This document shows positions 24,333-32,262 of a stretch of DNA of 51,668 bases, piece after piece (position 1 is the first letter of the stretch; each line of letters opens with the position of its first letter). Source of the DNA: Clostridia bacterium (GTDB lineage Bacteria > Bacillota > Clostridia > Oscillospirales > CAG-272). The notes below the pieces were generated by a model, which worked only from the letters and a program-made list of their open reading frames with translations, ran no database searches and had not been told where the DNA came from. The position numbers were made by a program, and so were the translations under genes. The stretch lies in the NCBI GenBank assembly GCA_900753295.1, contig CAADYQ010000151.1, positions 1 to 51,668 on the forward strand. The letters run 5' to 3'.

Positions 24333-25694
24333 ATGCACTGTGCAAAAAAAGCGATCCGTTACCTATGCGCCATAGCGGCGTGTGCAATACTGTTGCCGTT
24401 GCTCGGATGCGCGGGAAAGCAGGACCCGCCCGTGACCGGGACCAATGACGACATCTCAGCCGGCATGACGCCGGAAAGCACCATTGACACGACCAGTGAG
24501 GAGGAAACCACCGATATGATACAGCCTGCATCCAACGCAGTGAATTACCGCGACAAAAAATGCATGTGGCTCTCGCAATTCGATCTGAACAAGGTCTACA
24601 CAAACGGCGGGAAGCAGCGCGACCGCGCGCAATTTGAAAAATATATAAAAAAGATACTTGCCAACGTAAAGGACAACGGCATAAACACCATCATCGTACA
24701 GGTGCGTCCTTATGCCGACAGTATGTATCCATCGGATGTATATCCCATGTCCTCATACGTTGTCGGAGCTTACGGCAACGAGGCGGACTACGATCCGTTT
24801 GAAATAATAATAAACGAGGGGCATGCGGCAGGGCTTTCGGTCCATGCATGGATCAATCCCATGCGCGCAATGCTCGTAAAAGAGATAACCAAGGTACCGG
24901 AGAGATTCCTCATACGTCAATGGTATAACGACACGGCAAAGCGCGGAAAATATCTTGTCACCGTATCCGACCGCGTATATCTCAACCCGGCATATCCCGA
25001 GGTAAGACAGCTGATAACGGACGGCGCCGCGGAGATACTGGAGCGCTATGCCGTGGACGGTCTGCACATGGACGACTACTTCTACCCCACCACCGATGCA
25101 TCGTTTGACACAGCCGCATACGCCGCGTACAAAAAGGACGGCGGCAAGCTCTCGCTCGCCGATTACAGACGCGAATGCCTTTCGCTCCTTGTGAGCGAGC
25201 TTTACCGCAAAACAAAAGAGGCGGGCAGCGATATCCTGTTCGGCATAAGCCCTGCCGGAAACATCAACACGGTATATGAAAAGCAATACGCCGATGTTTA
25301 CCGTTGGTGTTCCGAGGACGGATATCTTGACTACATCTGCCCGCAGGTATACTTCGGACTTGAGCACCAGACCTATGACTTCAAAAAGGTATCGAACACA
25401 TTTGCGGGAATAATCAAAAACAGCTCGGTAGAGCTTATCATAGGAATGACGCTCGGAAAAGCAAAATCCGGCACCGACCAATATGCCGGGACCGGAAAAT
25501 ACGAATGGCGTGACAACAAAGACGTGCTCGTACGTTGCCTTGAATACACAAAATCGGTAAAGCACTGCTCGGGCGTTGCGTACTTCTGCTACCAGTACTT
25601 TTACGATCCGATAAGCGGAGTATCCGTTACCGAGACAAAGGCGGAGCGCGACAAGTTCATACCGCTTCTCAAAACGATCACATGGAACGAATGA
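24333..25694 (+). CDS. GHL10-family (glycosyl hydrolase-like 10) lipoprotein
   Basis: 453 residues with lipobox PLLG-C (Cys26), a Thr/Glu linker, and a barrel of the GHL10/PF02638 type. Typical segments are MWLSQFDLNKVY, NGINTIIVQVRPYADSMYPS, LSVHAWINPMR, VDGLHMDDYFYP (catalytic-site Asp pair) and LFGISPAGN. Members of this family are thought to act on peptidoglycan or other glycans at the cell surface. It is followed after 42 bp by the SufC-like gene with no terminator between, so co-transcription is likely although the functions look unrelated. Confidence 0.9.
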   Translation: MHCAKKAIRYLCAIAACAILLPLLGCAGKQDPPVTGTNDDISAGMTPESTIDTTSEEETTDMIQPASNAVNYRDKKCMWLSQFDLNKVYTNGGKQRDRAQFEKYIKKILANVKDNGINTIIVQVRPYADSMYPSDVYPMSSYVVGAYGNEADYDPFEIIINEGHAAGLSVHAWINPMRAMLVKEITKVPERFLIRQWYNDTAKRGKYLVTVSDRVYLNPAYPEVRQLITDGAAEILERYAVDGLHMDDYFYPTTDASFDTAAYAAYKKDGGKLSLADYRRECLSLLVSELYRKTKEAGSDILFGISPAGNINTVYEKQYADVYRWCSEDGYLDYICPQVYFGLEHQTYDFKKVSNTFAGIIKNSSVELIIGMTLGKAKSGTDQYAGTGKYEWRDNKDVLVRCLEYTKSVKHCSGVAYFCYQYFYDPISGVSVTETKAERDKFIPLLKTITWNE

Positions 25695-25736
25695 CATTAT
25701 ACAAGAAAGCAAAAGAAAGGAATCCATCCGAAAAAC

Positions 25737-26495
25737 ATGCTTGAACTGAAACACATCAGCTTTGAAGCGGACGATGCCGCAAACGGCGAAAATCAGACGC
25801 GCGAGATCCTTCACGACATAAGCCTGACGATAGACGAACGGTTTGTGGCAATAACAGGCCCCAACGGCGGCGGCAAATCAACGCTTGCCAAAATAATCGC
25901 GGGCATATATACGCCGTCATCCGGTCAGATATTGCTTGACGGCGCCGACATCACTTCCCTTTCCGTCACCGAGCGTGCGCGCGCGGGCATAAGCTATGCC
26001 TTCCAGCAGCCGGTAAAGTTCAAGGGTCTGCGCGTGCGCGACATTCTTGACCTTGCAGCGGGCAAGAAAAACAATATAGACGAGTCCTGCCGCTACCTTT
26101 CCGAGGTCGGTCTTTGCGCACGCGACTACATCGACCGCGAGCTGAACGCCAGTCTTTCCGGCGGCGAGCTGAAGCGTATCGAAATAGCCACCATCCTTGC
26201 GCGCGGAACAAAGCTCTCGATATTCGACGAGCCGGAAGCGGGGATAGACCTGTGGAGCTTCCAGAACCTTATCCGCGTATTTGAAAAAATGTATGAGACA
26301 ACGCGCGGAAATATCATTATAATAAGTCACCAGGAACGCATTCTCAATATCGCGGACACGATAGTCGTTCTCCGCGGCGGCATGCTCGATGCGGTAGGTC
26401 CGCGAGAGAAAATACTGCCCGGCATTCTCAATTCCACCGCGGCGGGCGGTCCGTGCCGTGTACTGACCGACAGAGTTGAGGGGGTAAAGATATAA
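25737..26495 (+). CDS. SufC-like ATPase for Fe-S cluster assembly
   Basis: 252 residues, a stand-alone ABC ATPase: Walker A GPNGGGKST (about 42-50), signature SLSGGELKR, Walker B LSIFDEPEAGID and H-loop IIISHQ. The EPEAGID and SGGELKRIEIA pattern is that of SufC, the ATPase that drives the SufB scaffold in Fe-S cluster building. Its stop overlaps the next gene's start (TAATG), and that gene is SufB/SufD-like. No sufS, sufU or sufD is nearby. The pair thus fits the two-gene minimal SUF-like arrangement (SufBC/SmsCB) known in anaerobes and archaea. Confidence 0.92.
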   Translation: MLELKHISFEADDAANGENQTREILHDISLTIDERFVAITGPNGGGKSTLAKIIAGIYTPSSGQILLDGADITSLSVTERARAGISYAFQQPVKFKGLRVRDILDLAAGKKNNIDESCRYLSEVGLCARDYIDRELNASLSGGELKRIEIATILARGTKLSIFDEPEAGIDLWSFQNLIRVFEKMYETTRGNIIIISHQERILNIADTIVVLRGGMLDAVGPREKILPGILNSTAAGGPCRVLTDRVEGVKI

Positions 26496-27412
26496 TGGAC
26501 GCGATAGAAAGAAAGCTTTTGCGCGAGGTCGCCGACCTTGATGCGCTCCCCACCGGGGCGTACAACATCCGCGAAAACGGAAAGCTCGGCGGACGCAACA
26601 CAACAGCAAATATCGATATCAGGACCAAGACGGACAAGCCCGGCATAGACATAATAATCAAGCCCGGAACGGTAAACGAAAGCGTGCATATCCCCGTTAT
26701 CCTCAGCGAGACCGGTCTTCATGACATGGTATACAACGATTTTTACATCGGAGAAGGTTGCGATGTTGTGATAATCGCCGGCTGTGGTATTCATAACGGC
26801 GGATGCGAGACCGCACAGCACGACGGCATACACACATTTTACATCTCGCGCGGCTCGCATGTAAAGTACGTGGAGAAGCATTACGGCGAGGGCGAAGGGC
26901 GCGGAAAGCGGCTGATGAACCCCACAACGGTAGTGCATATTGAAGAAGGAGGCTCCATGGAAATGGAGACGACTCAGATCGCCGGCATCGACGATACCAT
27001 GCGCCGCACGACCGCCGACCTTGCCAAGGATGCAAGGCTCGTAATACGCGAAAAAATAATGACGACGGGCGAGCAGAACGCCAAAACCGATTTTACCGTG
27101 GATATGAACGGCGCCGGCTCCTCCGCAAACGTGGTTTCACGCAGCGTCGCCAAGGACAACAGCCGCCAGGAGTTTGACAGCCTTATCAACGGAAATGCCG
27201 AATGTCACGGCCATACCGAGTGCGATGCGATCATAATGGACAACGGACACGTGCTGGCGCGTCCCTGCCTTGCCGCAAACAATATTGACGCCTCACTGAT
27301 ACATGAGGCTGCTATCGGAAAGATCGCGGGCGAGCAGCTGATAAAGCTGATGACGCTTGGTCTTGACGAAAAGGAAGCCGAAGAACAGATAGTGGCTGGA
27401 TTCCTTGAATGA
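26495..27412 (+). CDS. Short SufB/SufD-like Fe-S scaffold
   Basis: 305 residues, about two thirds of a SufB and lacking its long N-terminal domain, as in minimal SUF-like scaffolds. The beta-helix core is clear (IGEGCDVVIIAGCGIHN, VVHIEEGGSMEMETTQI). The C-terminal active region holds AECHGHTECDAIIMD and ASLIHEAAIGKI, with Cys, His and Glu residues that match cluster-binding positions in SufB. It should build Fe-S clusters with the SufC-like ATPase, in the cytosol. It overlaps the SufC gene by one base and ends at a family-type terminator. Confidence 0.9.
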   Translation: MDAIERKLLREVADLDALPTGAYNIRENGKLGGRNTTANIDIRTKTDKPGIDIIIKPGTVNESVHIPVILSETGLHDMVYNDFYIGEGCDVVIIAGCGIHNGGCETAQHDGIHTFYISRGSHVKYVEKHYGEGEGRGKRLMNPTTVVHIEEGGSMEMETTQIAGIDDTMRRTTADLAKDARLVIREKIMTTGEQNAKTDFTVDMNGAGSSANVVSRSVAKDNSRQEFDSLINGNAECHGHTECDAIIMDNGHVLARPCLAANNIDASLIHEAAIGKIAGEQLIKLMTLGLDEKEAEEQIVAGFLE

Positions 27413-27428
27413 ACCGCTGAACCACAAA

Positions 27429-27467
27429 ATGGGCTGTCGCGCTAATGCGCGACAGCCCATTGGTTTT
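27429..27467 (+). terminator. Terminator with CGCTAATGCG tip
   Basis: 14-bp perfect stem ATGGGCTGTCGCGC (27429-27442) / GCGCGACAGCCCAT (27447-27460), loop TAAT, then TGGTTTTTATT. It is the best example of the hairpin family repeated in this window. Confidence 0.9.
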
Positions 27468-27479
27468 TATTCGAATCAA

Positions 27480-27758
27480 TTAAACGACATGCGTCTCGAG
27501 AATATTTCTCAGCGCGGACATCGAGCTTGTGTGGCAACGCGCCACGCGGATGTTCCGCTTTTTAGCCTGTCCTGTGGCAATGTCAAGCATCTTGTGCGAC
27601 ATTGTGCTTGTAAACAGCACCAAAAGATCGGGGGTACCGAAATTCTGAATTCCGCGGTCGGTCTTCATAAATATCTTTGCGCGGCATGAATATTCGCGGC
27701 ACAGGTCCTCGTACTGACGGGCCATGCGCTCATTACCGCCTACTATAACTACGCTCAA
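27480..27758 (-). CDS. DUF2325 family protein
   Basis: 92 residues matching DUF2325 (PF10087): SVVIVGGNERMARQYEDL at the start, LLVLFTSTMSHKMLDIA in the middle, and RVARCHTSSMSALRNIL near the end. The fold looks like a small nucleotide- or metal-linked Rossmann-type domain; function is unknown. It is the last gene of the iron operon direction, 26 bp after the HMA-domain gene, which suggests a metal or redox-linked role. Confidence 0.88.
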   Translation of the reverse strand: MSVVIVGGNERMARQYEDLCREYSCRAKIFMKTDRGIQNFGTPDLLVLFTSTMSHKMLDIATGQAKKRNIRVARCHTSSMSALRNILETHVV

Positions 27759-27784
27759 ACCATCTCTCCTTCTTTATATGTATC

Positions 27785-28051
27785 TCAGTTCTTTTTACCG
27801 AACAGTCCGAAAAGACCGCTCTTTTTTTCATAAGGCTCGGTGCTGACACCGAGGAGTTCATAGCCCGTTGCGGCTATTTTTTCTTTAAGTGCGTCCTCAT
27901 CAAGCGGCGTATCGGAAATGATCACCGTCTCTCCCTTTGAATGCGAGGATGAGACCTTTTTCACGTTAAATGCCGCGCGTATGCAGTCGTTGACATGCGA
28001 CTCGCACATAGAACACATCATACCGTTTATTTTAAGTACAGTCTTGACCAT
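27785..28051 (-). CDS. Heavy-metal-associated (HMA) domain protein
   Basis: 88 residues. Residues 1-68 form a ferredoxin-like HMA domain with the metal-binding motif GMMCSMC (Cys13 and Cys16) and a CESHV continuation. The C-terminus is a short Gly/Phe/Lys-rich tail (GLFGLFGKK). Such domains carry soft metals such as Cu(I), or bind other thiophilic ions. It overlaps the end of the tiny membrane frame upstream by 20 bp and has AGAGG before its ATG. Lying directly behind a DtxR-family regulator, it may be controlled by metal status. Confidence 0.9.
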   Translation of the reverse strand: MVKTVLKINGMMCSMCESHVNDCIRAAFNVKKVSSSHSKGETVIISDTPLDEDALKEKIAATGYELLGVSTEPYEKKSGLFGLFGKKN

Positions 28052-28166
28052 TTTTATTTTTCCTCTTTTTCTCGCAGAAGATCCGCTTTTTCAGTATTAC
28101 CCGCAAACCGACCGAAAGCGTCAGTGTGACTGCCGCTACCGTCAGTGCGCAAATTATTTCCGTCAT
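28032..28166 (-). CDS. Tiny single-span membrane protein (44 aa)
   Basis: A 44-codon frame starting one base after the DtxR-type regulator's stop and ending 20 bases inside the HMA gene. It encodes one hydrophobic span (about 3-26, IICALTVAAVTLTLSVGLRVI) followed by a very basic tail with two Cys (RIFCEKKRKNKNGQDC). The tight packing on both sides suggests it is translated by coupling. It resembles the general plan of the Cys-rich FeoB partner nearby (one span, basic cytoplasmic tail, Cys), but similarity is only in layout. Confidence 0.55.
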   Translation of the reverse strand: MTEIICALTVAAVTLTLSVGLRVILKKRIFCEKKRKNKNGQDCT

Positions 28167-28167
28167 T

Positions 28168-28551
28168 TTATGCAATACCGCTTTCTTTTTCCCTGCCCAG
28201 CCCGTCAAGGCTTTCCTCGGGCAGCTCGGAAAGCAGCATATATACAGCCGCATCAACATTCCCCGCATCCGGAAAGCTCTTTCGCAAAAGCTCGGATACC
28301 GAATCGTAATAACGTCCGTAGCGGTCAGCAATCTCTTTGCCGAGGCGCGTAAGGTATGCCGCACCGTATGCGTCTTTTGAGACAAGCCCCATCTCGTCAA
28401 ACGTTTTCATCATATTGTGTACGCTGGGCTTGGAAAGACCAAGTGCCGCAGCAATATCAACACTGCGTATACCGCCGCCGTCATGCCCAAGAGCTTTCAG
28501 CGCGAGCAGGTATCTTATTGCGGAAGCGCTGAGTTCGATATGTTCATCCAT
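28168..28551 (-). CDS. DtxR/MntR-family metal-dependent regulator
   Basis: 127 residues. The N-terminus is a winged helix (IRSVDIAAALGLSKPSVHNMMKTFDEMGLVSKD) as in DtxR, IdeR and MntR. The C-terminal part is a short dimerisation and metal-binding domain (about 75-127), and no SH3-like third domain is present, so it is MntR-sized. It probably senses Fe2+ or Mn2+ and represses the feo genes. The ATG at 28551 is used because the longer frame runs through the upstream terminator and GGAG lies before this ATG. It lies downstream of feoB and its partner, beyond a hairpin, so it may depend on read-through or have its own promoter. Confidence 0.85.
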   Translation of the reverse strand: MDEHIELSASAIRYLLALKALGHDGGGIRSVDIAAALGLSKPSVHNMMKTFDEMGLVSKDAYGAAYLTRLGKEIADRYGRYYDSVSELLRKSFPDAGNVDAAVYMLLSELPEESLDGLGREKESGIA

Positions 28552-28578
28552 GCAAAACCTGCTCCGTTTTTTAAAATC

Positions 28579-28606
28579 GGGGCTGTCGCTTGAATGCGGC
28601 AGCCCC
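28579..28606 (-). terminator. Hairpin between the Cys-rich FeoB partner and the DtxR-type gene
   Basis: Stem GGGGCTG / CAGCCCC with inner CGC/GCG pairing, followed on the minus strand by GATTTTAAAAAAC. It is a family member with a weaker U-run, and may reduce read-through from feoB into the regulator gene. Confidence 0.6.
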
Positions 28607-28618
28607 ATTCGTCATAGA

Positions 28619-28792
28619 TCACTTTTTTGAGTGGCAAGAGCCAGCCATAGGGCAGGAACCGCACTTGCAACCGCAACTGGACTTACCTTTTTTCTTATCC
28701 TTGACAAGGCTTACGATTATGGCTGCCACCATTGCTACAAGCACTGCGCATATAATTATCGTGACGATATTTTCTGCGATCCATGCAAACAT
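28619..28792 (-). CDS. FeoB-associated Cys-rich membrane protein
   Basis: 57 residues: one membrane span (about 8-30, IVTIIICAVLVAMVAAIIVSL), a Lys-rich stretch, and a Cys-rich tail SSCGCKCGSCPMAGSCHSKK with five Cys and one His. This is the family found next to feoB in Firmicutes (PF12669-type). It is thought to help FeoB by handling iron or redox state at the cytoplasmic face. AAAGGAGT precedes the ATG by 8 nt. It lies 28 bp after feoB. Confidence 0.92.
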   Translation of the reverse strand: MFAWIAENIVTIIICAVLVAMVAAIIVSLVKDKKKGKSSCGCKCGSCPMAGSCHSKK

Positions 28793-28820
28793 TTTGAATG
28801 ACTCCTTTCACATTTCAGTG

Positions 28821-31343
28821 TCAGTTTACTTTGACTTTTGTAGTCAGCTTGGTCGCTTCCTTGTAAGGACGAACGAGCATCCAGATCATGCCGGCAAGTA
28901 TCGCGACGGCGAAGATAAGACCGACGACGTTGACGTTTCCGGTGAATAGACCGCCGAACTGGTTGACCATGAGTGCGATGCAGTAAGCAAAGCCGCACTG
29001 ATAGCCGATTGCGAACCATGTCCACTTTGCGTTGTTCATCTCACGCTTGATAGCGCCGATGGCAGCGAAGCAAGGTGCGCAGAGAAGGTTGAATACGAGG
29101 AAGGAATAACCGGTGATGCCAGTGAAGGCAGCAGCGATATTCTGGTAAACGGTTCCGTCGCCGCCTCCGTAGAGGATGCCGAGGGTACCGACTATGTTTT
29201 CCTTAGCGACAAGTCCGGTGATGGATGCCACAGCAGCCTGCCAGTTGCCCCAGCCGAGCGGCTTGAAAATCCAAGCAAGTACACCGCCGATAGCGGCAAG
29301 GATGGACTTATCGATCTCTTCGTCGGAGAGCATTCTGAACGAGCCGTCAACTACTCCGAAGTAAGTGGTGAACCATACGAGTATGGTGGAAAGGGTGATG
29401 ATCGTACCGGCTTTCTTGATGAAGGACCAGCCGCGCTCCCACATGGAACGGAGAACGTTGCTGAGAGTAGGCCAGTGGTAAGCGGGAAGCTCCATAACGA
29501 AGGGAGCAGGATCGCCGGAGAACATCTTGGTCTTCTTAAGCATGATACCGGAAACGATGATCGCAGCCATGCCGATGAAGTAAGCGGAGGTAGCTACCCA
29601 AGCGGAGCCGCCGAACAGAGCGCCGGCAACCATTCCGATAAACGGAACCTTAGCGCCGCAGGGGATAAATGTGGTTGTCATGATCGTCATACGGCGGTCA
29701 CGCTCATTTTCAATGGTACGGGATGCCATGATACCGGGAACGCCGCAGCCTACACCGATGAGCATCGGGATGAAGGACTTACCGGAAAGACCGAACTTAC
29801 GGAAGATACGGTCAAGAACGAATGCGATACGTGCCATGTAGCCGCAAGACTCAAGGAATGCGAGCATCAGGAACAGAACGAGCATCTGGGGAACGAATCC
29901 GAGAACGGCGCCGACACCGGCAACGATACCGTCAAGGATAAGACCGCTGAGCCACTCGGGGCAAACGGGATCGTCGCTGTCAACACGGAGAGCGTTACCG
30001 ATCAGCGTGGGGATGCCGGGAATCCATACACCGAAATCGGCAGGATCGGGAGCGGCAAATTCCGCGTTCTTGGTTTCAAAGTATTCCTTTGCTTCAAGGA
30101 AGGACATCTGAACGACCGCATCATTCTTCTTCTCGGACTCGGGAACGGAGGAATAGTAAACAGTCAGATTATTCTGTGCAAGAGTTTCCTCATCCTCAAC
30201 GGTAACAGTGCCTGTTGCGTTGTCGGATTCGGGCCGGAAGTTCTTTATGGCTTCAAGAGCAGCCGCGGCGTCAAAATCTTCAGCCTCGGGGTCTATCTCA
30301 ACAAAGCCGTTGATGGCGTTCAGCGCATCGCTGTATTCGCCGTCGGCATCGTTGAACTCGGCTGAACCGATCCAAAGCAGGTGCCAACCGTCGCCAAACA
30401 CACCGTCGTTAGCCCAGTCGGTAGCAGGCGCGCCGACAGCGACCATTGCGATGTAGTAAACGAGGAACATAACAACAACGAAGATCGGGAGACCCAGCCA
30501 ACGGTTGGTAACGACCTTATCGATCTTATCGGATGCCGAAAGCTTGCCGGCGCTCTTCTTCTTGTAGCATGCCTTGATTATGGAGGCTATGTAAACGTAA
30601 CGCTCGTTGGTGATGATCGACTCGGCATCATCGTCAAGCTCTTCCTCGGCGGCTTTGATATCCTTTTCGATATGTGCAAGCGTCTCGGGAGCTATATTCA
30701 GCTTCTCAAGCACCTTGTCGTCGCGCTCGAAGATCTTTATGGCGTACCATCTCTGCTGTTCCTCGGGCATGCCGTGAACAGCCGCTTCCTCAATGTGAGC
30801 GATAGCGTGCTCAACACATCCGGAGAAGGTGTGCTGCGGGATGGTCTTTACGTTCTTGGCGGCATTGATAGCAGCCTCGGCGGCTTCCATAATGCCTGTT
30901 CCCTTCAGAGCCGAAATCTCAACGATCTTGCAGCCGAGCTGACGGGAAAGCTCATCGGTGTTGATCTTATCGCCGTTCTTTTTCACGACGTCCATCATGT
31001 TGATGGCGATAACTACCGGGATGCCCAGCTCTGTGAGCTGTGTGGTGAGGTAGAGGTTACGCTCAAGGTTAGTACCGTCGATGATATTGAGGATGGCATC
31101 GGGGCGCTCATCTATAAGGTAATTTCTCGCTACGACTTCCTCCAGTGTGTAAGGAGAAAGCGAATAAATACCGGGAAGATCGGTGACGATAACGCCGTCA
31201 TGCTTTTTAAGCTTACCTTCCTTCTTCTCTACCGTAACTCCGGGCCAGTTACCAACGAACTGATTGGAGCCGGTAAGAGCATTGAACAATGTTGTTTTGC
31301 CGCTGTTGGGGTTACCCGCAAGGGCAATTCTTAATTCACTCAT
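28821..31343 (-). CDS. feoB: Ferrous iron transporter FeoB
   Basis: 840 residues. The N-terminal G domain has G1 GNPNSGKTT (10-18), the FVGNWPGVTVEKKEG switch I region, DLPGIYSLSPYTLEE (G3), and NMMD (G4). Next is a helical GDI-like region, then two Gate domains with conserved membrane segments (GFVPQMLVLFLMLAFLESCGYMARIAFVLD). It imports Fe2+, driven or gated by GTP hydrolysis. About 130 extra, acidic residues lie between the first membrane helix and the first Gate helix (about residues 310-440), making it longer than the ~770-residue classical form. GGAAAGGATC precedes the ATG. It follows two feoA genes. Confidence 0.97.
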   Translation of the reverse strand: MSELRIALAGNPNSGKTTLFNALTGSNQFVGNWPGVTVEKKEGKLKKHDGVIVTDLPGIYSLSPYTLEEVVARNYLIDERPDAILNIIDGTNLERNLYLTTQLTELGIPVVIAINMMDVVKKNGDKINTDELSRQLGCKIVEISALKGTGIMEAAEAAINAAKNVKTIPQHTFSGCVEHAIAHIEEAAVHGMPEEQQRWYAIKIFERDDKVLEKLNIAPETLAHIEKDIKAAEEELDDDAESIITNERYVYIASIIKACYKKKSAGKLSASDKIDKVVTNRWLGLPIFVVVMFLVYYIAMVAVGAPATDWANDGVFGDGWHLLWIGSAEFNDADGEYSDALNAINGFVEIDPEAEDFDAAAALEAIKNFRPESDNATGTVTVEDEETLAQNNLTVYYSSVPESEKKNDAVVQMSFLEAKEYFETKNAEFAAPDPADFGVWIPGIPTLIGNALRVDSDDPVCPEWLSGLILDGIVAGVGAVLGFVPQMLVLFLMLAFLESCGYMARIAFVLDRIFRKFGLSGKSFIPMLIGVGCGVPGIMASRTIENERDRRMTIMTTTFIPCGAKVPFIGMVAGALFGGSAWVATSAYFIGMAAIIVSGIMLKKTKMFSGDPAPFVMELPAYHWPTLSNVLRSMWERGWSFIKKAGTIITLSTILVWFTTYFGVVDGSFRMLSDEEIDKSILAAIGGVLAWIFKPLGWGNWQAAVASITGLVAKENIVGTLGILYGGGDGTVYQNIAAAFTGITGYSFLVFNLLCAPCFAAIGAIKREMNNAKWTWFAIGYQCGFAYCIALMVNQFGGLFTGNVNVVGLIFAVAILAGMIWMLVRPYKEATKLTTKVKVN

Positions 31344-31437
31344 GTCTTGATCCTTTCCTGAATGCGGTCAGAATTTGCTGACCGTTAATCTTTGAATATG
31401 GGGATCGGCGTCCCCGTGTATTATGCCGGTAAGAAGA

Positions 31438-31659
31438 TCACTCAACTTCGATCATGTCGGAATCCGCCTTGCGGAGCGAAAGCTCGTATCCGCGCACGGT
31501 GACTTCAATGGGGTCGCCAAGCGGTGCAACCTTGCGAACGTAAACCTCGACACCCTTGGTAATACCCATGTCCATGATACGGCGCTTCACCGCACCCTCG
31601 CCATGCAGCTTTACGACTTTAACGGTATCTCCGATCTTTGCCTGCCTTAAGGTCTTCAT
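31438..31659 (-). CDS. feoA: FeoA domain protein (second copy)
   Basis: 73 residues making one SH3-like FeoA domain (TLRQAKIGDTVKVVKLHGEG, RRIMDMGITKGVEVYVRKVAPLGDPIEVTVRGYELSLRK). FeoA is a small cytosolic partner of FeoB. AAGGAGG stands 9 nt before the ATG. It lies 94 bp before feoB and follows another feoA-type gene. Confidence 0.95.
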   Translation of the reverse strand: MKTLRQAKIGDTVKVVKLHGEGAVKRRIMDMGITKGVEVYVRKVAPLGDPIEVTVRGYELSLRKADSDMIEVE

Positions 31660-31720
31660 GCCTATGTATCCTCCTTGATAAAATTACTTATGTCTTTATT
31701 GCTTGGGCACGAGCGTGCCT

Positions 31721-31933
31721 TCAAACCATGATTTTTCTTGCCATCTCTTCACTGATGGCAACGCGGGACTCCTTTACATTCACTATAACGTTTCCGCCCA
31801 GAGCCGTGATGACGGTCACATTCCCGCCGACGACAAACCCGAGATTTTCAAGATGCTGCTTTACCTCGGCGCTTCCGCCTATTTTCTTTATCGTGTTTTC
31901 CTCGCCGATATCGGCAAGACTCAGTGGCAACAT
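31721..31933 (-). CDS. feoA: FeoA domain protein (first copy)
   Basis: 70 residues, a FeoA domain with the pattern VKQHLENLGFVVGGNVTVITALGGNVIVNVKESRVAIS. It differs clearly from the second feoA and starts MLPLSLADIGEENTIKKI. Tandem feoA genes before feoB are usual in Clostridia. GGAG stands 6 nt before the ATG. It is the first gene of the iron operon, right behind the promoter and palindromic operators at 31958-32043. Confidence 0.93.
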   Translation of the reverse strand: MLPLSLADIGEENTIKKIGGSAEVKQHLENLGFVVGGNVTVITALGGNVIVNVKESRVAISEEMARKIMV

Positions 31934-31957
31934 TTTTTCTCCGTCTCCGCCTTGTGA

Positions 31958-31971
31958 TTAGCAGATGCTAA
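31958..31971. promoter_or_regulatory. DtxR-type operator candidate A
   Basis: Perfect palindromic arms TTAGC-AGAT-GCTAA, lying in the feoA leader 25 bp upstream of the start codon. Confidence 0.65.
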
Positions 31972-31989
31972 CTCAAGGGCTTTATTATT

Positions 31990-32007
31990 GGTTAGCCCTC
32001 GCTAACC
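31990..32007. promoter_or_regulatory. DtxR-type operator candidate B
   Basis: GGTTAGC-CCTC-GCTAACC, seven-base perfect arms, placed just downstream of the -10 and over the expected transcription start of the feo operon. Binding here would block initiation. Confidence 0.75.
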
Positions 32008-32014
32008 GTGCATA

Positions 32015-32043
32015 ATGATACACCATGTATTCGATTTTGTCAA
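32015..32043 (-). promoter_or_regulatory. Promoter of the feo operon
   Basis: On the minus strand TTGACA (32038-32043), 17 bp, TATCAT (32015-32020). Operator B begins within 8 bp of the -10. Confidence 0.75.
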
Positions 32044-32099
32044 GAGTTTTTCGCAAAAAAAATCCTCTTTTCGTCAGATTCGGCGCAATCCACACTAAG

Positions 32100-32113
32100 T
32101 TAGCCCGGGCTAA
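32100..32113. promoter_or_regulatory. DtxR-type operator candidate C
   Basis: TTAGC-CCGG-GCTAA, inside a longer palindrome (GTTAGCCCGGGCTAAC). It lies about 60 bp upstream of the feo -35 and about 80 bp upstream of the plus-strand promoter, so it could affect either side. Confidence 0.65.
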
Positions 32114-32193
32114 CCTTTTAATTGGTCATTTTGCCTATCGAAAAAGTAGGATTTATTTCTCCGACCTCCGGCGCGGTTATTTTTTAAAAGGCA

Positions 32194-32222
32194 TTGACGG
32201 CACAGCGCCAATCTGTTATAAT
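32194..32222 (+). promoter_or_regulatory. Promoter of the glutaminase-A-like gene
   Basis: TTGACG (32194-32199), 17 bp, TATAAT (32217-32222), 40 bp before the ATG. Confidence 0.75.
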
Positions 32223-32262
32223 AAGTCTGTAAGAAAAAAGCAATGAAAGGATCAACGATAAA

